A DNA stretch of 15,440 bases from Armatimonadota bacterium (GCA_014381035.1 JACMIS010000829.1:1-15440); one strand, 5' to 3'. Positions 1 through 9,318 are shown, numbered from the stretch's first letter. Made by a program: numbers and translations. The notes: generated from the letters alone by a model not told the origin.

Positions 1-1611
1 CTTTCCGCGATTATTTCCCTCTCTGCTCCGGCATTCGCTGCCGGTACGCTGGGAGAGAAGGACGCGAAAAAATCGGCGGAATTCACCATCACGCAGCGTA
101 ATCTGCGCTCGTATCTGACCTTTATCGCGTCCGATGAATTGGAGGGGCGGGATACCCCCTCGAACGGTCTGGATACGGCGGCGCGGTATATCGCGACGTT
201 TCTGGATCGCTGGGGGTTCGTCCCGAAGGGCGACAACGGCACCTACTTCCAGAAAATCACGATTCGTAGTTTAATACTCGACGGTGCCAAATCTACCGCG
301 ACGGTCGCCGGGAAGACACTTCGCTACGGGGACGATTTTCTGGTGAACGCGGCGAGTCTGGATAACGCCACGATTGCCGCTTCCACACCGCTCGTGTTTG
401 TCGGGCATGGGTGGCTCATCAAATCGAAGAATATTGATGCCTATAAGGGGCTGGATGTGCGCGGCAAGATCGTCGTCGTTGCGCCTGGTCTGTTTCCCCC
501 GACTCGGGATTTGACGACTGATGGAATGGGCACGGATTGGCTGGCACCCAGCGAATACGCCGCGAAAAACGGTGCACTTGGGATCATCGAACTGCCGCGG
601 TCCACGGACCCGGAAGCGTGGGGGCGACGAGTGGCGAGCACAAAATCGCCCCGCCGCGTGCAAACGGAACCCGTCAGTAAAGACAGCCGGATCGATAACG
701 GCTTGCCCTCGATCACGCTCTCGCCGACCGCCGCTGCCGCGCTTTTCGCGGGCGAGAAGATCACGCTGGACACCGCACTAGCCGACCCGAAGACAAAAAC
801 GGAAGCCGGGGGGTTCGTGTTCGGTGCGAACAAGTCCGCAAATCTCGCCATCGGGGTGCAGGTCGAGGATGCGACCACGCAGAACGTTGTCGCGGTCTGG
901 GAGGGGAGCGATGCGCGTTTGAAAAACCAGTACGTCGCGCTCGGTGCCCATTATGACCATATCGGTATCCGAACCACGCCCGATGCGAGCGGAGACCGCA
1001 TCAACAACGGCGCGGACGACGACGGCTCCGGGACCGTCGCTCTGCTCTCGATGGCGGAGGCGTTAGGGTCCAAACCTGAAAACCGCCCGAAGCGCAGTAT
1101 CCTGTTCGTCTGGCACTGCGGCGAGGAAAAAGGCTTGTGGGGGTCGAAGCATTTCACGGAAAACCCGACGGTGCCGATTACCGACATCGTGACGCAGATC
1201 AATATTGATATGATCGGGCGAAGCAAGCCGGACGCGAACGATACCCAGGCACGCAATCGGACGCTTTCCGACCCCAATACGATCTATGTCATCGGGTCGC
1301 GAATGCTATCCACCGAACTCGGCGAGGTCGTGGACAAGGTGAACCGTGACTACACGAAACTCTCCTACGATCTGCGCTACGATGATCCCAAAGACCCGAA
1401 CCGTTTCTACTACCGGAGCGATCATTACAACTACGCCCAGCGTGGCATCCCGATTGCGTTCTTCTTCGACGGCGTCCACGTGGATTATCACCGCCCGTCC
1501 GACGAAGTGGATAAGATCGACTTCCCGAAATACGAGCGGGTGACCCGAACCATCTTCCTGACCGCCGTCGCCGTCGCCAACCGCGACAAAGCCCCCGCGT
1601 TGAAGAAGTGA
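1..1611 (+). CDS. Secreted M28-family zinc aminopeptidase, 5' end missing
   Basis: The frame is open from the first base, so the start lies outside the window; the TTG at 139 is internal. The first 14 codons read as the end of a signal peptide (small hydrophobic run, then APAFAA before GT), so the enzyme is exported. Residues about 45-60 (LEGRDTPSNG) open the peptidase fold, and a PA-like insert follows near 115-240 (GHGWLI, GKIVVV). The two-zinc M28 site is complete, numbered from the first codon here: H317 in GAHYDHIG, D340 in GADDDGSG, E375/E376 in CGEEKG, D403 in NIDMIGR and H497 in DYHRPSDE. The family removes N-terminal residues from peptides, usually for nutrition. The gene converges on the lipoprotein gene and has no visible link to the photoreceptor genes. 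Family assignment is firm; substrate is unknown. Confidence 0.93.
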   Translation, partial: LSAIISLSAPAFAAGTLGEKDAKKSAEFTITQRNLRSYLTFIASDELEGRDTPSNGLDTAARYIATFLDRWGFVPKGDNGTYFQKITIRSLILDGAKSTATVAGKTLRYGDDFLVNAASLDNATIAASTPLVFVGHGWLIKSKNIDAYKGLDVRGKIVVVAPGLFPPTRDLTTDGMGTDWLAPSEYAAKNGALGIIELPRSTDPEAWGRRVASTKSPRRVQTEPVSKDSRIDNGLPSITLSPTAAAALFAGEKITLDTALADPKTKTEAGGFVFGANKSANLAIGVQVEDATTQNVVAVWEGSDARLKNQYVALGAHYDHIGIRTTPDASGDRINNGADDDGSGTVALLSMAEALGSKPENRPKRSILFVWHCGEEKGLWGSKHFTENPTVPITDIVTQINIDMIGRSKPDANDTQARNRTLSDPNTIYVIGSRMLSTELGEVVDKVNRDYTKLSYDLRYDDPKDPNRFYYRSDHYNYAQRGIPIAFFFDGVHVDYHRPSDEVDKIDFPKYERVTRTIFLTAVAVANRDKAPALKK

Positions 1612-1643
1612 TCAGGTTATTGGGTGGTCAGGTTATTGGGTGG
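1612..1643 (+). repeat. 16-bp tandem repeat, two perfect copies
   Basis: TCAGGTTATTGGGTGG occurs at 1612-1627 and again at 1628-1643, immediately after the peptidase stop codon. The second copy is also the left arm of the hairpin that follows, and an imperfect third copy is present in inverted orientation at 1664-1678. The arrangement resembles a small REP-type intergenic element, but no other copies lie in this window. Confidence 0.75.
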
Positions 1644-1678
1644 TTATGCTACTTCGGCGCATCAACCACCTAATAACC
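1631..1678. terminator. Long hairpin between convergent genes, putative bidirectional terminator
   Basis: The arms 1631-1645 and 1664-1678 are complementary over 15 bp with one G.U position. The stem can extend four more pairs (1646-1649 with 1659-1662) around a bulged C. It sits between the stops of the peptidase and the lipoprotein gene. No clear T tract follows on the plus strand, so it may instead be a REP-like element that stabilises transcript ends. Confidence 0.5.
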
Positions 1679-1691
1679 CAACAATCTGACC

Positions 1692-2093
1692 TCACCTCCT
1701 CTGCCGCTCTAACCCGTCGAGAAGGGTCACGCTGACGCCGGGAAGGGTGACCGCGATGGGAAGCGGATCGCGGCGCAGTCGTGCTTTGAGGCGGACGTCC
1801 TGCCCGACCGACGGCGCACCGGCACGACTGATCACCCAGATCTTGCCGCTACCGTCCTCGACCTGGTATGCGGCGAGCCCAAAAAGACCACCGGTCGGGT
1901 CGAACGTGTTGACCACTTTGCCGACAATGTCCAGATCGCGGTTCGCGAACTCGGTGGGCGAGTTGAGCAGCCGCCCGATGATCTGCGACTGGTCTTTCTT
2001 GCCGCCACAGCCCGTGACGATCATTGCCATGCCCGGCAGAGTAACTGCGAGCAGAGCGCACAACAGCGTCCGTGTTCCATTCTGTGTTTTCAT
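1692..2093 (-). CDS. Small lipoprotein, possible OB-like domain
   Basis: This encodes a 133-residue protein with a type II signal sequence: basic start (MKTQNGTR), hydrophobic segment to about residue 26, then the lipobox VTGC with C29 as the lipidated residue, followed by GGKKDQ. The mature part (about 37-128) alternates short beta-like stretches: RDLDIVGKVV, AAYQVEDGSGKIWVIS, VGQDVRLKARL. That pattern resembles small OB-fold domains that carry a DGSG turn, but I cannot name a family. The start at 2093 is supported by an upstream AAAGGAAA ribosome-binding site. It is transcribed toward the peptidase and ends 80 nt from it. It is probably a membrane-anchored periplasmic or surface protein of unknown role. 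Confidence 0.75.
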   Translation of the reverse strand: MKTQNGTRTLLCALLAVTLPGMAMIVTGCGGKKDQSQIIGRLLNSPTEFANRDLDIVGKVVNTFDPTGGLFGLAAYQVEDGSGKIWVISRAGAPSVGQDVRLKARLRRDPLPIAVTLPGVSVTLLDGLERQRR

Positions 2094-2563
2094 AGGTTGT
2101 TTCCTTTGCTGTTTCTGTCTTACCCATTATTCTTTTTCCTGCCGTTTGTGGTTAGGAAAAGCGAACGAGTTAGCAACGCAGAAAGGAAATCGGGTGTGAC
2201 GGCGATAGCGTTACCACACACCTGAAGATTCGAAGAAACGGAAGGGATTCCATCCCGCAGTATTGGTTGTTGAGAAGTAAATCGCTTAGATGTACTGCGG
2301 TTACTTACCGTGGGTGTCACTCCGACGCCTTCAAAACCGAACTAAAATGGGACGAACGTTTTTCCGGCAAGTTATAGTTACGACAACGCCCAACCCGGTC
2401 GCTCTGGTTTGACCGACACCAGATGATTCTTCTATCCGTACCGGGATGATGGCTGAAATGAAAAGAACGTGAATATGTTGACACCTCACGACCGTACCAG
2501 TCCACTCCAGTCGCACACGAGCAGATACGCGACCTGGTAGAAACGTATGGAAAGGAATATTAA
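2094..2563. other. Intergenic region between divergent lipoprotein and ANL genes
   Basis: These 470 bases carry no convincing gene; the short frames present lack good starts and recognisable products. The region must hold promoters for both neighbours. A TTGACA hexamer at 2478-2483 could be a -35 for the ANL gene, but the -10 at 17 bp spacing (TCCACT) is poor. Overlapping short inverted repeats lie around 2397-2424 (CGGTC/GACCG and CTGGT/ACCAG), a possible weak operator. Nothing else stands out. Confidence 0.5.
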
Positions 2564-2566
2564 GTG
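2551..2566 (+). promoter_or_regulatory. Ribosome-binding site fixing a GTG start
   Basis: AAAGGAA at 2551-2557 lies 6 nt before the GTG at 2564. An ATG at 2547-2549 overlaps the site but is in a different frame from the ANL gene, so the GTG is the supported start. Confidence 0.7.
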
Positions 2567-4165
2567 ACTGCCGTTATTGCCGACGCGAAGGTTGCAACCA
2601 CCGCTGCCGTGCCCACACAGTTTACTCCCATTATCACGGAGGGTGGCACGTTATGTCTCGAAAATTCGCTTAGGGTGGGGGAGCCAGAACACGCTCATGT
2701 CCGGTGGCACTACCCCCTGTATCATTGCCTGCACAGTCAACCCCGTCCTGTTTTTTCGCGTAGTGGGGAGAAGACAACCGCCGCGGAAATCTGGGTGGGA
2801 GCACGTCTTTGTGTATCCGCTTTCCGCGAGATGGCGTTGACCAGAGGGGATCGATTGATCCTTGCGTTACCGCCTTCTGGTTCTTTTATTCAAGTCCTTA
2901 TTGCCGCCTTGTGGGAAGGACTGACCATCATCCCAATGCCACCGCCTTCCTCGCTAAACGCTTTAGAGGACGCTATCATAGAGACCGACGCTCGTTGCGT
3001 CATCACCGACTCGTCGCTCACGAAAGAAATAGAGAGGACTTCCGTTCCTCTGCCTTTCAACGGCGCAAATCCGGGAAGCGTCGCGTGCGCCACCCGTCCG
3101 CGGAAAGCCCGGCTGGCCCGAACACCTGACACACGCTTTCTTTTACGCACGTCAGGGACATCGTCGCCCGGCGGCGGACGGCTTATCGCGCTCTCGGACC
3201 GTAATCTGCTGAGCGTTCTTGAAAGCCATCTGCCACGTCTCGGCTTGAACGAAGACAAGACGCACGTTTTGTCCGTACTGCCCTGGCATCACTCCTTTGG
3301 GCTTGTCCTGGACCTGTTGCCCGCTCTGTTATCCGGTGCGCAGATCTCGCGGGTAGACAGCGATTCGAAGGGCGGAGACTTTATAAATGTTATCCAGAAC
3401 GTAGGCGAAGCAACGTTCGCCACACACATGAATACCGTGCCCGTTATCGCCCGAAATCTTAGCGTGACGGAGCGCGGGCGATGCTTTCTTCGCTCTCTGA
3501 AAGGCGGCGTTGTGGGTGGGGCACCTGTGGACGCCGATCTGGCGGCTTTTTTATCCACAACCCGGCTACGGGCGGGATATGGTCAGACCGAGGCGGGACC
3601 GGGCATCGCGCTCGGCGAACCCGGGCACTGGCCAGGACCGGGGTATCTGGGGAAACCACTGGGGTGTCAAACGGTCTGTGACAAGGATGACGTCCTTCAT
3701 TTTTCAGGGGAGAACGCCTGTATCGGCGTTTGGAAGCCGGGTTTCGGACTGGAAAATCTTTCGCCGACGCGCCGGGTGCGAACCGGGGACATCGTGCGCA
3801 TGGTGGACGACGATGCGGGCGAACCGGATCTGTACTTTGTCGCTCGCGATGACGATGACTTTAAACTGAGCAACGGTCGCCGGGTTGAGGCGGGTTTGTG
3901 GGAAGCACGTCTTATCGAGCGTTTTCCTTTCATTACGGACGCGATGCTTCACTCACCGGATGGGGAAAGACTGCAGATCGTGTTCACGTCCGCTTCGGGC
4001 GACGCCTTGCTGCCCTCGCTGACTGAGATTGCCGCTGCTCTGGGATCTTTGGGAAGCAAACTGTCCGGGATGCGGTCAGTCCCACCAGCCTTCTGGGTGC
4101 GGACACCCAAAGGAACCCGCATCCGGCGAGCATGTGTAGAAAAACTCGTCTCGCAGGCGATCTAA
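2564..4165 (+). CDS. AMP-binding (ANL) acyl/aryl-CoA ligase, candidate p-coumarate CoA ligase
   Basis: This 533-residue protein has the full ANL length. Visible core motifs are a phosphate loop TSGTSSPGGGR (196-206), GYGQTEAGPG (338-347), TGD at 407-409, the hinge region ARDDDDFK (427-434), and a C-terminal TPKGTRIRR (514-522). ANL ligases adenylate a carboxylate with ATP and pass it to CoA. With a PYP and a tyrosine ammonia-lyase nearby, the likely role is making p-coumaroyl-CoA, the chromophore donor; that is inference from context. It departs from the norm in two places: the loop has Gly-Gly-Gly-Arg where Pro-Lys-Gly is usual, and Arg519 stands where the catalytic C-terminal Lys (Gly-Lys-x-x-Arg type) is expected. 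It is clearly paralogous to the gene at 14204 (shared FIQVLIAALWEGLTI and LRAGYG). The gene stands alone, ending at a terminator. Another acid substrate is possible. Confidence 0.8.
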   Translation: MTAVIADAKVATTAAVPTQFTPIITEGGTLCLENSLRVGEPEHAHVRWHYPLYHCLHSQPRPVFSRSGEKTTAAEIWVGARLCVSAFREMALTRGDRLILALPPSGSFIQVLIAALWEGLTIIPMPPPSSLNALEDAIIETDARCVITDSSLTKEIERTSVPLPFNGANPGSVACATRPRKARLARTPDTRFLLRTSGTSSPGGGRLIALSDRNLLSVLESHLPRLGLNEDKTHVLSVLPWHHSFGLVLDLLPALLSGAQISRVDSDSKGGDFINVIQNVGEATFATHMNTVPVIARNLSVTERGRCFLRSLKGGVVGGAPVDADLAAFLSTTRLRAGYGQTEAGPGIALGEPGHWPGPGYLGKPLGCQTVCDKDDVLHFSGENACIGVWKPGFGLENLSPTRRVRTGDIVRMVDDDAGEPDLYFVARDDDDFKLSNGRRVEAGLWEARLIERFPFITDAMLHSPDGERLQIVFTSASGDALLPSLTEIAAALGSLGSKLSGMRSVPPAFWVRTPKGTRIRRACVEKLVSQAI

Positions 4166-4203
4166 AGCGGATTATCCGCCGGACGAGCTCGCGGGGCGAA
4201 AAG

Positions 4204-4231
4204 CCCGCGACTTATCGCGGGTCTTTTGTTT
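4204..4231. terminator. Rho-independent terminator, bidirectional
   Basis: CCCGCGA (4204-4210) pairs perfectly with TCGCGGG (4215-4221) around a CTTA loop, followed by TCTTTTGTTT on the plus strand. Read on the minus strand the same stem is followed by CTTTTC. It lies between the stops of the convergent ANL gene (4165) and helicase gene (4236) and should serve both. Confidence 0.85.
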
Positions 4232-4235
4232 CGTC

Positions 4236-7200
4236 CTACTTTGCCCGGCTCACCTTCGAAACCCGTATGGCGTCGCTACAAGCATCCTTGATGGTCCGCT
4301 TCTGTTCCTCGGGTTTCTGGTAACAATCCTGCGACCAGACGCGTCTCAGGTCCCAACCACGTTCCCGCAACATGTCGGGCAGTTGACGGTCACGTTGCCG
4401 GGCGGTCCCCCCGCGCGCATAGGAAGGACCATCACACAGTATGCCCAGCAGATAGCGGTCGTGGGAATCCGGGTCAGAAAGGGCAAAGCTAATCTGGCAT
4501 TCTGCCGTGCCAACGTTCCGGGAAAAAGGATAGCCTTTTTCCTCCAGGTCGACCGGGATTAGATGCTCGTAAGTCCCCTTCCGTTCCTGCCCCTGCCGTG
4601 CGGCAGAATCGCCGCCGTTCCCCTGGATCGTTTCCTGCACGACTCCAAGGAATTGTGCCAGGATCGTGCCTGCGGGTGAGGTTTTTTTCTTATTCGCGAC
4701 CGTGGCGAATGGCGGGGTCAGGGAGGCAGCGACAATCATATGACGACGCGCACGGGTCACGGCGACGTTCAGGAGGAAGCGTGCGCCGGGCTGATTGAGG
4801 ATGCCCCAGCGGCTCGGATTGCTGGGAAGAGTCAGGAGCATCATGTCTCGCTCATCGCCCTGTACATTCTCGATAGTTTTTATGAAAAATCCCCGGCTTT
4901 CTGTTTCGCATAGTTGTTTGACATCCGTAGCACCGGCGTTGTCGCCCCCGTCCGTCTTGCGGCGGGCGATTTCGTTGATGAGGCTGATCTGGGCGGTCTC
5001 ATCCAGAACGACAACTCCGACCGAGTGGGAAGGCTCACGCCGGACGTACGCCAGCAGGGCGTCCACGACGGCACCTGCGTCGTCCGCGTCTGCGCCCGGC
5101 AAAACGACCATCTCCAAAGCCGAGCGGCGCGATGCGGAAGGAAAAGCAACAAGGTCTGGGTAGAAGTACCGGCGCGAGTAGGCGATCAACGACTCATGCT
5201 GGCTGCGGTAGTGCCAGTTCAGGGCAAACTGTTGGAACGCGCATGAGCCGCGCGCGACAAGAGTGTTAGCCGCATCCAGGATACTCTCGCGCACGTTCTG
5301 AACCTCAGTCATCAACGGCAGTGGTGGGATTTGCTGGCTATCACCTGCGATAATGACCTGCCTGCCCCGTGCGATCGCGCCCAATGCCTCCTCGGTGGCG
5401 ATCTGTGAGGCGTCGTCGAACAGGACGACATCGAACATGATGGCGTCAGGGTCGAGAAATAAACGGACCGATAAAGGGTTCATCATTATGCACGGCTTCA
5501 GCGCGAGCAGAAGCCCTGGAATCTGGGCGAGAAGTGTGCGAACCTCACCGATTCGGCGCCGTGCCAATTGACCTGCCAAAAGGTTCACCTCGCTACGTAG
5601 TGCTTGCTTCGCTCTGGTTCCTTTCATGGTTTGCCGGATTTTGCGCGGTGCCTCTTCCATCATCCGACGATCAAGCGCGCGGAAACGCTCGATCTTCTGG
5701 CTGTGTTCCACCCCGTTGAAAGCTTGCAAGACCGGGGTCCGGGCGATAACGGTATTCACCCAGGCGCGATGAAACGCCGCTCGAAAGACAGGAAGCCCGA
5801 TATGAGGCGGCAGAACCTCACCGGGGCGTCCGCTCAACCCGTCGAAAAAGTCGGTCAGACCGGCGGCGGCACACTCCGATCGTACAGCGAGAACGGACTG
5901 TATTCGGGGTATCTGTTCCGCGTGGTACTGCCGCACTTTTATCCATGAGGCGAGGGCGGAAAAAGGGGCGTCTGCAAGGGGCTGGCTGTCAATCCGCGCG
6001 TACGCGGGCTGGAACCACGCCGTTGATCCAGCCAGAGCAGATTCCATGGCTTCCCATTCCTGTCGCAACGTCAACTGCTCCAGTAAAAGGGTGCTGTGTT
6101 GCGTCATGTCGTCGTCTTTCGAAAGCATATCCAACAAAGACGCCGTTAACGTTCGCCCTGCTTCTTTGAATGACGCATGTATCCCTTCCGCTTGCTCGAT
6201 GACAGCCCCCACCGCCTCCCAATTGACGGCTTCGCTCTGAAGAAAGGGACCGCACAGGGTGGGCGCGAGTAGTGACGATTCCTTGCTCAGGTTCGCTTCG
6301 ACCACCTGTAGGAGATTGGCATTGATTAGATCGGCGATCAGTGTGGCGACCGCCGGATATTCGTCCTCCTGTGGTGCCGCCACTGCGGTAGCAGGCAATC
6401 GGAGACTCGCGGCAACCGATACCGCTTCGCATTGATCGCGCAGTGACTGGCAGTGCATTTCACACCAACGAGCGATCCCCGCAAAACTTAACTGGGAGGA
6501 TGGTAGGGTGTCGGCAAGAACGACAAGGCGGTCCAATACGCTCTCCGTGTAAACGAGCATGCGGGCGACTGACTCGATTCGACCTTTCCAGGCATTCGTT
6601 CGAAAATTGTCCGATTCCGCAACACGAGAAACAAAAGCGGCAGACACCTCGCCCGTATCGTTGCTCGTCAGCAAACCGCCTGTAGCCGCCGCAATGCACA
6701 GACTTTCCGCCCCATCCAACAAGTTGTTAAGAAAGACCCAGTCAGTCGCTTCGTTCTGATAAACAGGTCCGAAGGCGTCCGTGAAGGAGGCGGCATGTTC
6801 CTCAAGCCAGAGTTGATTTGCCCTTGCCTGCTGCGCCAGCTTCAGGTCGGCGACTACGTCGCGTTCCGCATCGGAATCCCCCGGTCTTTTGACGCCCTGC
6901 AAGACGCGACGGCTGCGCAGGGCGTCAATATTTACCAAACGGTTCAGACCGGTCGCGGGTGCTACCAGACTTGCCAGTAGCGCGGCGTGATCCAGAGTGA
7001 GGATCTCTTCCTCGTACCCGGCAAACAGTTCCGCAGTCTGTTCCCCCCATTGTTTCCAGCGTCGCTCCGCTTCATCACCCAGCTTTCGTCGGCGCGAAAC
7101 GCCGTCTTTGGAAGCGAGCCAGCCCGCACAAAAGGCAGGGATTTCGCCCGCCACCGCCGCGACCCGAAGAAGGGTCCGCAGGTCGCCGGACGGTGTCAAG

Positions 7201-9302
7201 ACATCGGGTATTTTCGCCGGGGAAACGCCGCAGGCATCCGCTAAAAAAAGTACCTCCGCATGAAGACGTTCACAAGTTGCCCGTAGCGAATCCAGCACCT
7301 CGCAAAGCCCCCCTTTTTGGGCGGCATTTATCGCGGTATCCTGCCAGTCCTTGCCCAGGAGGGGGAGAAGAACCGCTTCCTGTCGCTTTGTCATCCGCTC
7401 GATCAGTTCGGTGGTCTGTTCCGGCGGGAGACGCAGGATGGCCGCGCTGTATCGTTCGAGTAAAGCGTCCTGCGCGGATCGCAACTCGGTTTCACGGGCA
7501 AAAAGCTGTGTGACCTGCTCGCGATAGCGAGACAGGCGGGTACTAGTGGTCAGATCGTCACTATTTTGTCCGAGGAGCCATAAACAGTGTGGTGACGCAG
7601 CGAGGAGAAGGCGGACAGTTTGCAGGAGTTGTTCCACATCGCGCGGTCCCTGCGGCGGTTCCCATCCGCAACGCCGGGATAGGGAAGCGGCAGCGTGTTG
7701 CACACGATACAAAGCAGCGAGGGTGTCTGCCAGGGCGTTTTGAAAACTGGCTTGCGCTTGCACCGAGATGGACTGCTTGAATGCTCCATGCCAGATCGCG
7801 TTGTCCGGGATTCGGGTCCATAAAGGATGCTGCGTCAGGCGGGCGACCGCGTCTTCCTGTCGCCGGTACTCCGGTTCGGAAACGCCTTCGACGCCTTCCA
7901 TGGTCGCGGCAAGGTGTTGCGCCCATTCGCTTCGTAGCGGATCGCGATTTTCCGCCTGGGCGATCATCCCGTAAGCGTCGTACAGTGACGAGCCGAGTGG
8001 CTGGCGGACGCGATGCAGTTCCTGCACGACGGCTTCTAACTCTTCTCGCAACCTTTCCAGTTCCTGATGCTCGCTACTGGATAGCTTCGCCCCATCGCTC
8101 CCGGAAGGCGATGTCGTCGCCAGAAGGTTCAAACTTTGTGACAGTTGCTGGAAAATATCGCGCTTATTCGTTGTGGTACTGTGGGCAACGAGGCATAGAT
8201 CACCCAGCCCTTTGTCCGTTAAACGCTGGTGAACCGCCTCCAGCGACGAAACACGCCCGGATACCAGCAGAACGCTCTTGCCGGACGCGACACACTCCCC
8301 GATAATATTGGTGATGGTCTGGGTTTTCCCGGTACCGGGCGGTCCCTGCAGAACAAAACTCTGCCCCCGGACGGCGGCATCTATCGCTCTCTCCTGGTCA
8401 GGGTCGGCGTCCAGAAGTTGAAAGAAAGACGCTTGCAGCACCGGCGTGCTATCGTTCGGGTTGAGAACCGGGTCGGGCGAGGCGACTGTCAGTTTTTCCA
8501 ACGCGCCGACATTGCCAGCCAGAGCGCGTATAAAAGGGTGACTTTGTACGCGCTCTTCGTGCTGAGTCAAATCCTCGTGCAGTCGCATTTTGAACAGCGG
8601 GAAACGCCCGAGCAGGCACCGCGTCTCGACTTCCCATCCGTCGCGCCCTTCCACCAGTGCCGCGACCTGTGCCAGATAGGCGGAAGCAACCAGATACGAT
8701 TCCTCTGGCAGGGGGGGCAGTACGAAGTCAGTCTTCTCCTGCGCAAGGTGTTGCCGCAAAAGGGGGTTTATCTCGACGCTTTGTTCGACGCGCGATAGTA
8801 CGTAGTTCGCCCCCGCGTCACTGCGTTCCAGCGTTACGGGAACGAGCAGCAACGGTGATCGAAACGATTCGCCACTCTGCTCGTCCTTCCAGGCGAGGAC
8901 ACCGGCGGCGAGAAACAGAAGGCTCACATCCTGCGACTTGAACAGATTTTCGACCTGTATGTGCAAGTGTCGTAACGTTTCCAGGGCGGCGGGTGAGGCG
9001 TGATAGTTACCGGGTTGCTGTATCACCGCCCTCGTAAACGAGTCTGCCCGAACGTCCCACAGAGTAACCGGTTTCCTACGAAGGAATAGCAGACTACATA
9101 CTTCTGCAAAGGCGTTAGGCATTCCCACATCTACCGTCCCCGTGTCGGGCAGATGAAGGAGAGTATTGGCGCGGGTGCTACCCAAAAGAGCGTTCTTCCA
9201 TGTGTCCATCGCTTCCGGCATAAGGCTGTCGGCAGGAACTTGAGTATCAGTGAGGGTATGAGGGACAGTCGAAGTCTCATCGTCAGAAATCGGCAACGGC
9301 AT
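4236..9302 (-). CDS. DUF4011-type SF1 helicase with degenerate C-terminal Vsr-like nuclease domain
   Basis: The frame is open further upstream to 9560, but that would overlap the lyase gene by 240 nt. The ATG at 9302 starts just after the lyase stop and gives 1688 residues. Residues 32-51 (MDTWKNALLGSTRANTLLHL) resemble the start of DUF4011. Helicase motifs are intact: Walker A GPPGTGKT (320-327), Walker B FDDASQ (about 1295-1300), GDSQQIPPLP just after, NWHYRSQHESL (from 1362), ENVQGDERD (about 1477-1485), NVAVTRARRHM (from 1512). About 970 helical residues separate Walker A from B, usual for these giant proteins. The C-terminus (about 1580-1680) aligns with the MTES_1575/Vsr-like nuclease fold (GILCDG, TARQRDR, GWDLRRVWS), but the expected catalytic Asp and Glu are Ser1605 and Leu1622. 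Such proteins are linked to DNA processing or phage defence. Why it follows a lyase gene is unclear; no Shine-Dalgarno site is obvious. Confidence 0.85.
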   Translation of the reverse strand: MPLPISDDETSTVPHTLTDTQVPADSLMPEAMDTWKNALLGSTRANTLLHLPDTGTVDVGMPNAFAEVCSLLFLRRKPVTLWDVRADSFTRAVIQQPGNYHASPAALETLRHLHIQVENLFKSQDVSLLFLAAGVLAWKDEQSGESFRSPLLLVPVTLERSDAGANYVLSRVEQSVEINPLLRQHLAQEKTDFVLPPLPEESYLVASAYLAQVAALVEGRDGWEVETRCLLGRFPLFKMRLHEDLTQHEERVQSHPFIRALAGNVGALEKLTVASPDPVLNPNDSTPVLQASFFQLLDADPDQERAIDAAVRGQSFVLQGPPGTGKTQTITNIIGECVASGKSVLLVSGRVSSLEAVHQRLTDKGLGDLCLVAHSTTTNKRDIFQQLSQSLNLLATTSPSGSDGAKLSSSEHQELERLREELEAVVQELHRVRQPLGSSLYDAYGMIAQAENRDPLRSEWAQHLAATMEGVEGVSEPEYRRQEDAVARLTQHPLWTRIPDNAIWHGAFKQSISVQAQASFQNALADTLAALYRVQHAAASLSRRCGWEPPQGPRDVEQLLQTVRLLLAASPHCLWLLGQNSDDLTTSTRLSRYREQVTQLFARETELRSAQDALLERYSAAILRLPPEQTTELIERMTKRQEAVLLPLLGKDWQDTAINAAQKGGLCEVLDSLRATCERLHAEVLFLADACGVSPAKIPDVLTPSGDLRTLLRVAAVAGEIPAFCAGWLASKDGVSRRRKLGDEAERRWKQWGEQTAELFAGYEEEILTLDHAALLASLVAPATGLNRLVNIDALRSRRVLQGVKRPGDSDAERDVVADLKLAQQARANQLWLEEHAASFTDAFGPVYQNEATDWVFLNNLLDGAESLCIAAATGGLLTSNDTGEVSAAFVSRVAESDNFRTNAWKGRIESVARMLVYTESVLDRLVVLADTLPSSQLSFAGIARWCEMHCQSLRDQCEAVSVAASLRLPATAVAAPQEDEYPAVATLIADLINANLLQVVEANLSKESSLLAPTLCGPFLQSEAVNWEAVGAVIEQAEGIHASFKEAGRTLTASLLDMLSKDDDMTQHSTLLLEQLTLRQEWEAMESALAGSTAWFQPAYARIDSQPLADAPFSALASWIKVRQYHAEQIPRIQSVLAVRSECAAAGLTDFFDGLSGRPGEVLPPHIGLPVFRAAFHRAWVNTVIARTPVLQAFNGVEHSQKIERFRALDRRMMEEAPRKIRQTMKGTRAKQALRSEVNLLAGQLARRRIGEVRTLLAQIPGLLLALKPCIMMNPLSVRLFLDPDAIMFDVVLFDDASQIATEEALGAIARGRQVIIAGDSQQIPPLPLMTEVQNVRESILDAANTLVARGSCAFQQFALNWHYRSQHESLIAYSRRYFYPDLVAFPSASRRSALEMVVLPGADADDAGAVVDALLAYVRREPSHSVGVVVLDETAQISLINEIARRKTDGGDNAGATDVKQLCETESRGFFIKTIENVQGDERDMMLLTLPSNPSRWGILNQPGARFLLNVAVTRARRHMIVAASLTPPFATVANKKKTSPAGTILAQFLGVVQETIQGNGGDSAARQGQERKGTYEHLIPVDLEEKGYPFSRNVGTAECQISFALSDPDSHDRYLLGILCDGPSYARGGTARQRDRQLPDMLRERGWDLRRVWSQDCYQKPEEQKRTIKDACSDAIRVSKVSRAK

Positions 9303-9318
9303 TATTGGAAAATTGTTT

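Noticed and set aside
139..1611. TTG at 139 as the peptidase start
   Set aside because: The frame is open to base 1 and encodes a signal peptide end and the normal N-terminal part of the M28 fold, so the start lies upstream.
2120..2320. 66-codon minus-strand frame upstream of the lipoprotein gene
   Set aside because: Low-complexity Ser/Thr composition, no convincing ribosome site, not recognisable.
7781..8305. 174-codon plus-strand frame within the helicase gene
   Set aside because: Antisense to the Walker A region; no ribosome site or recognisable domain.
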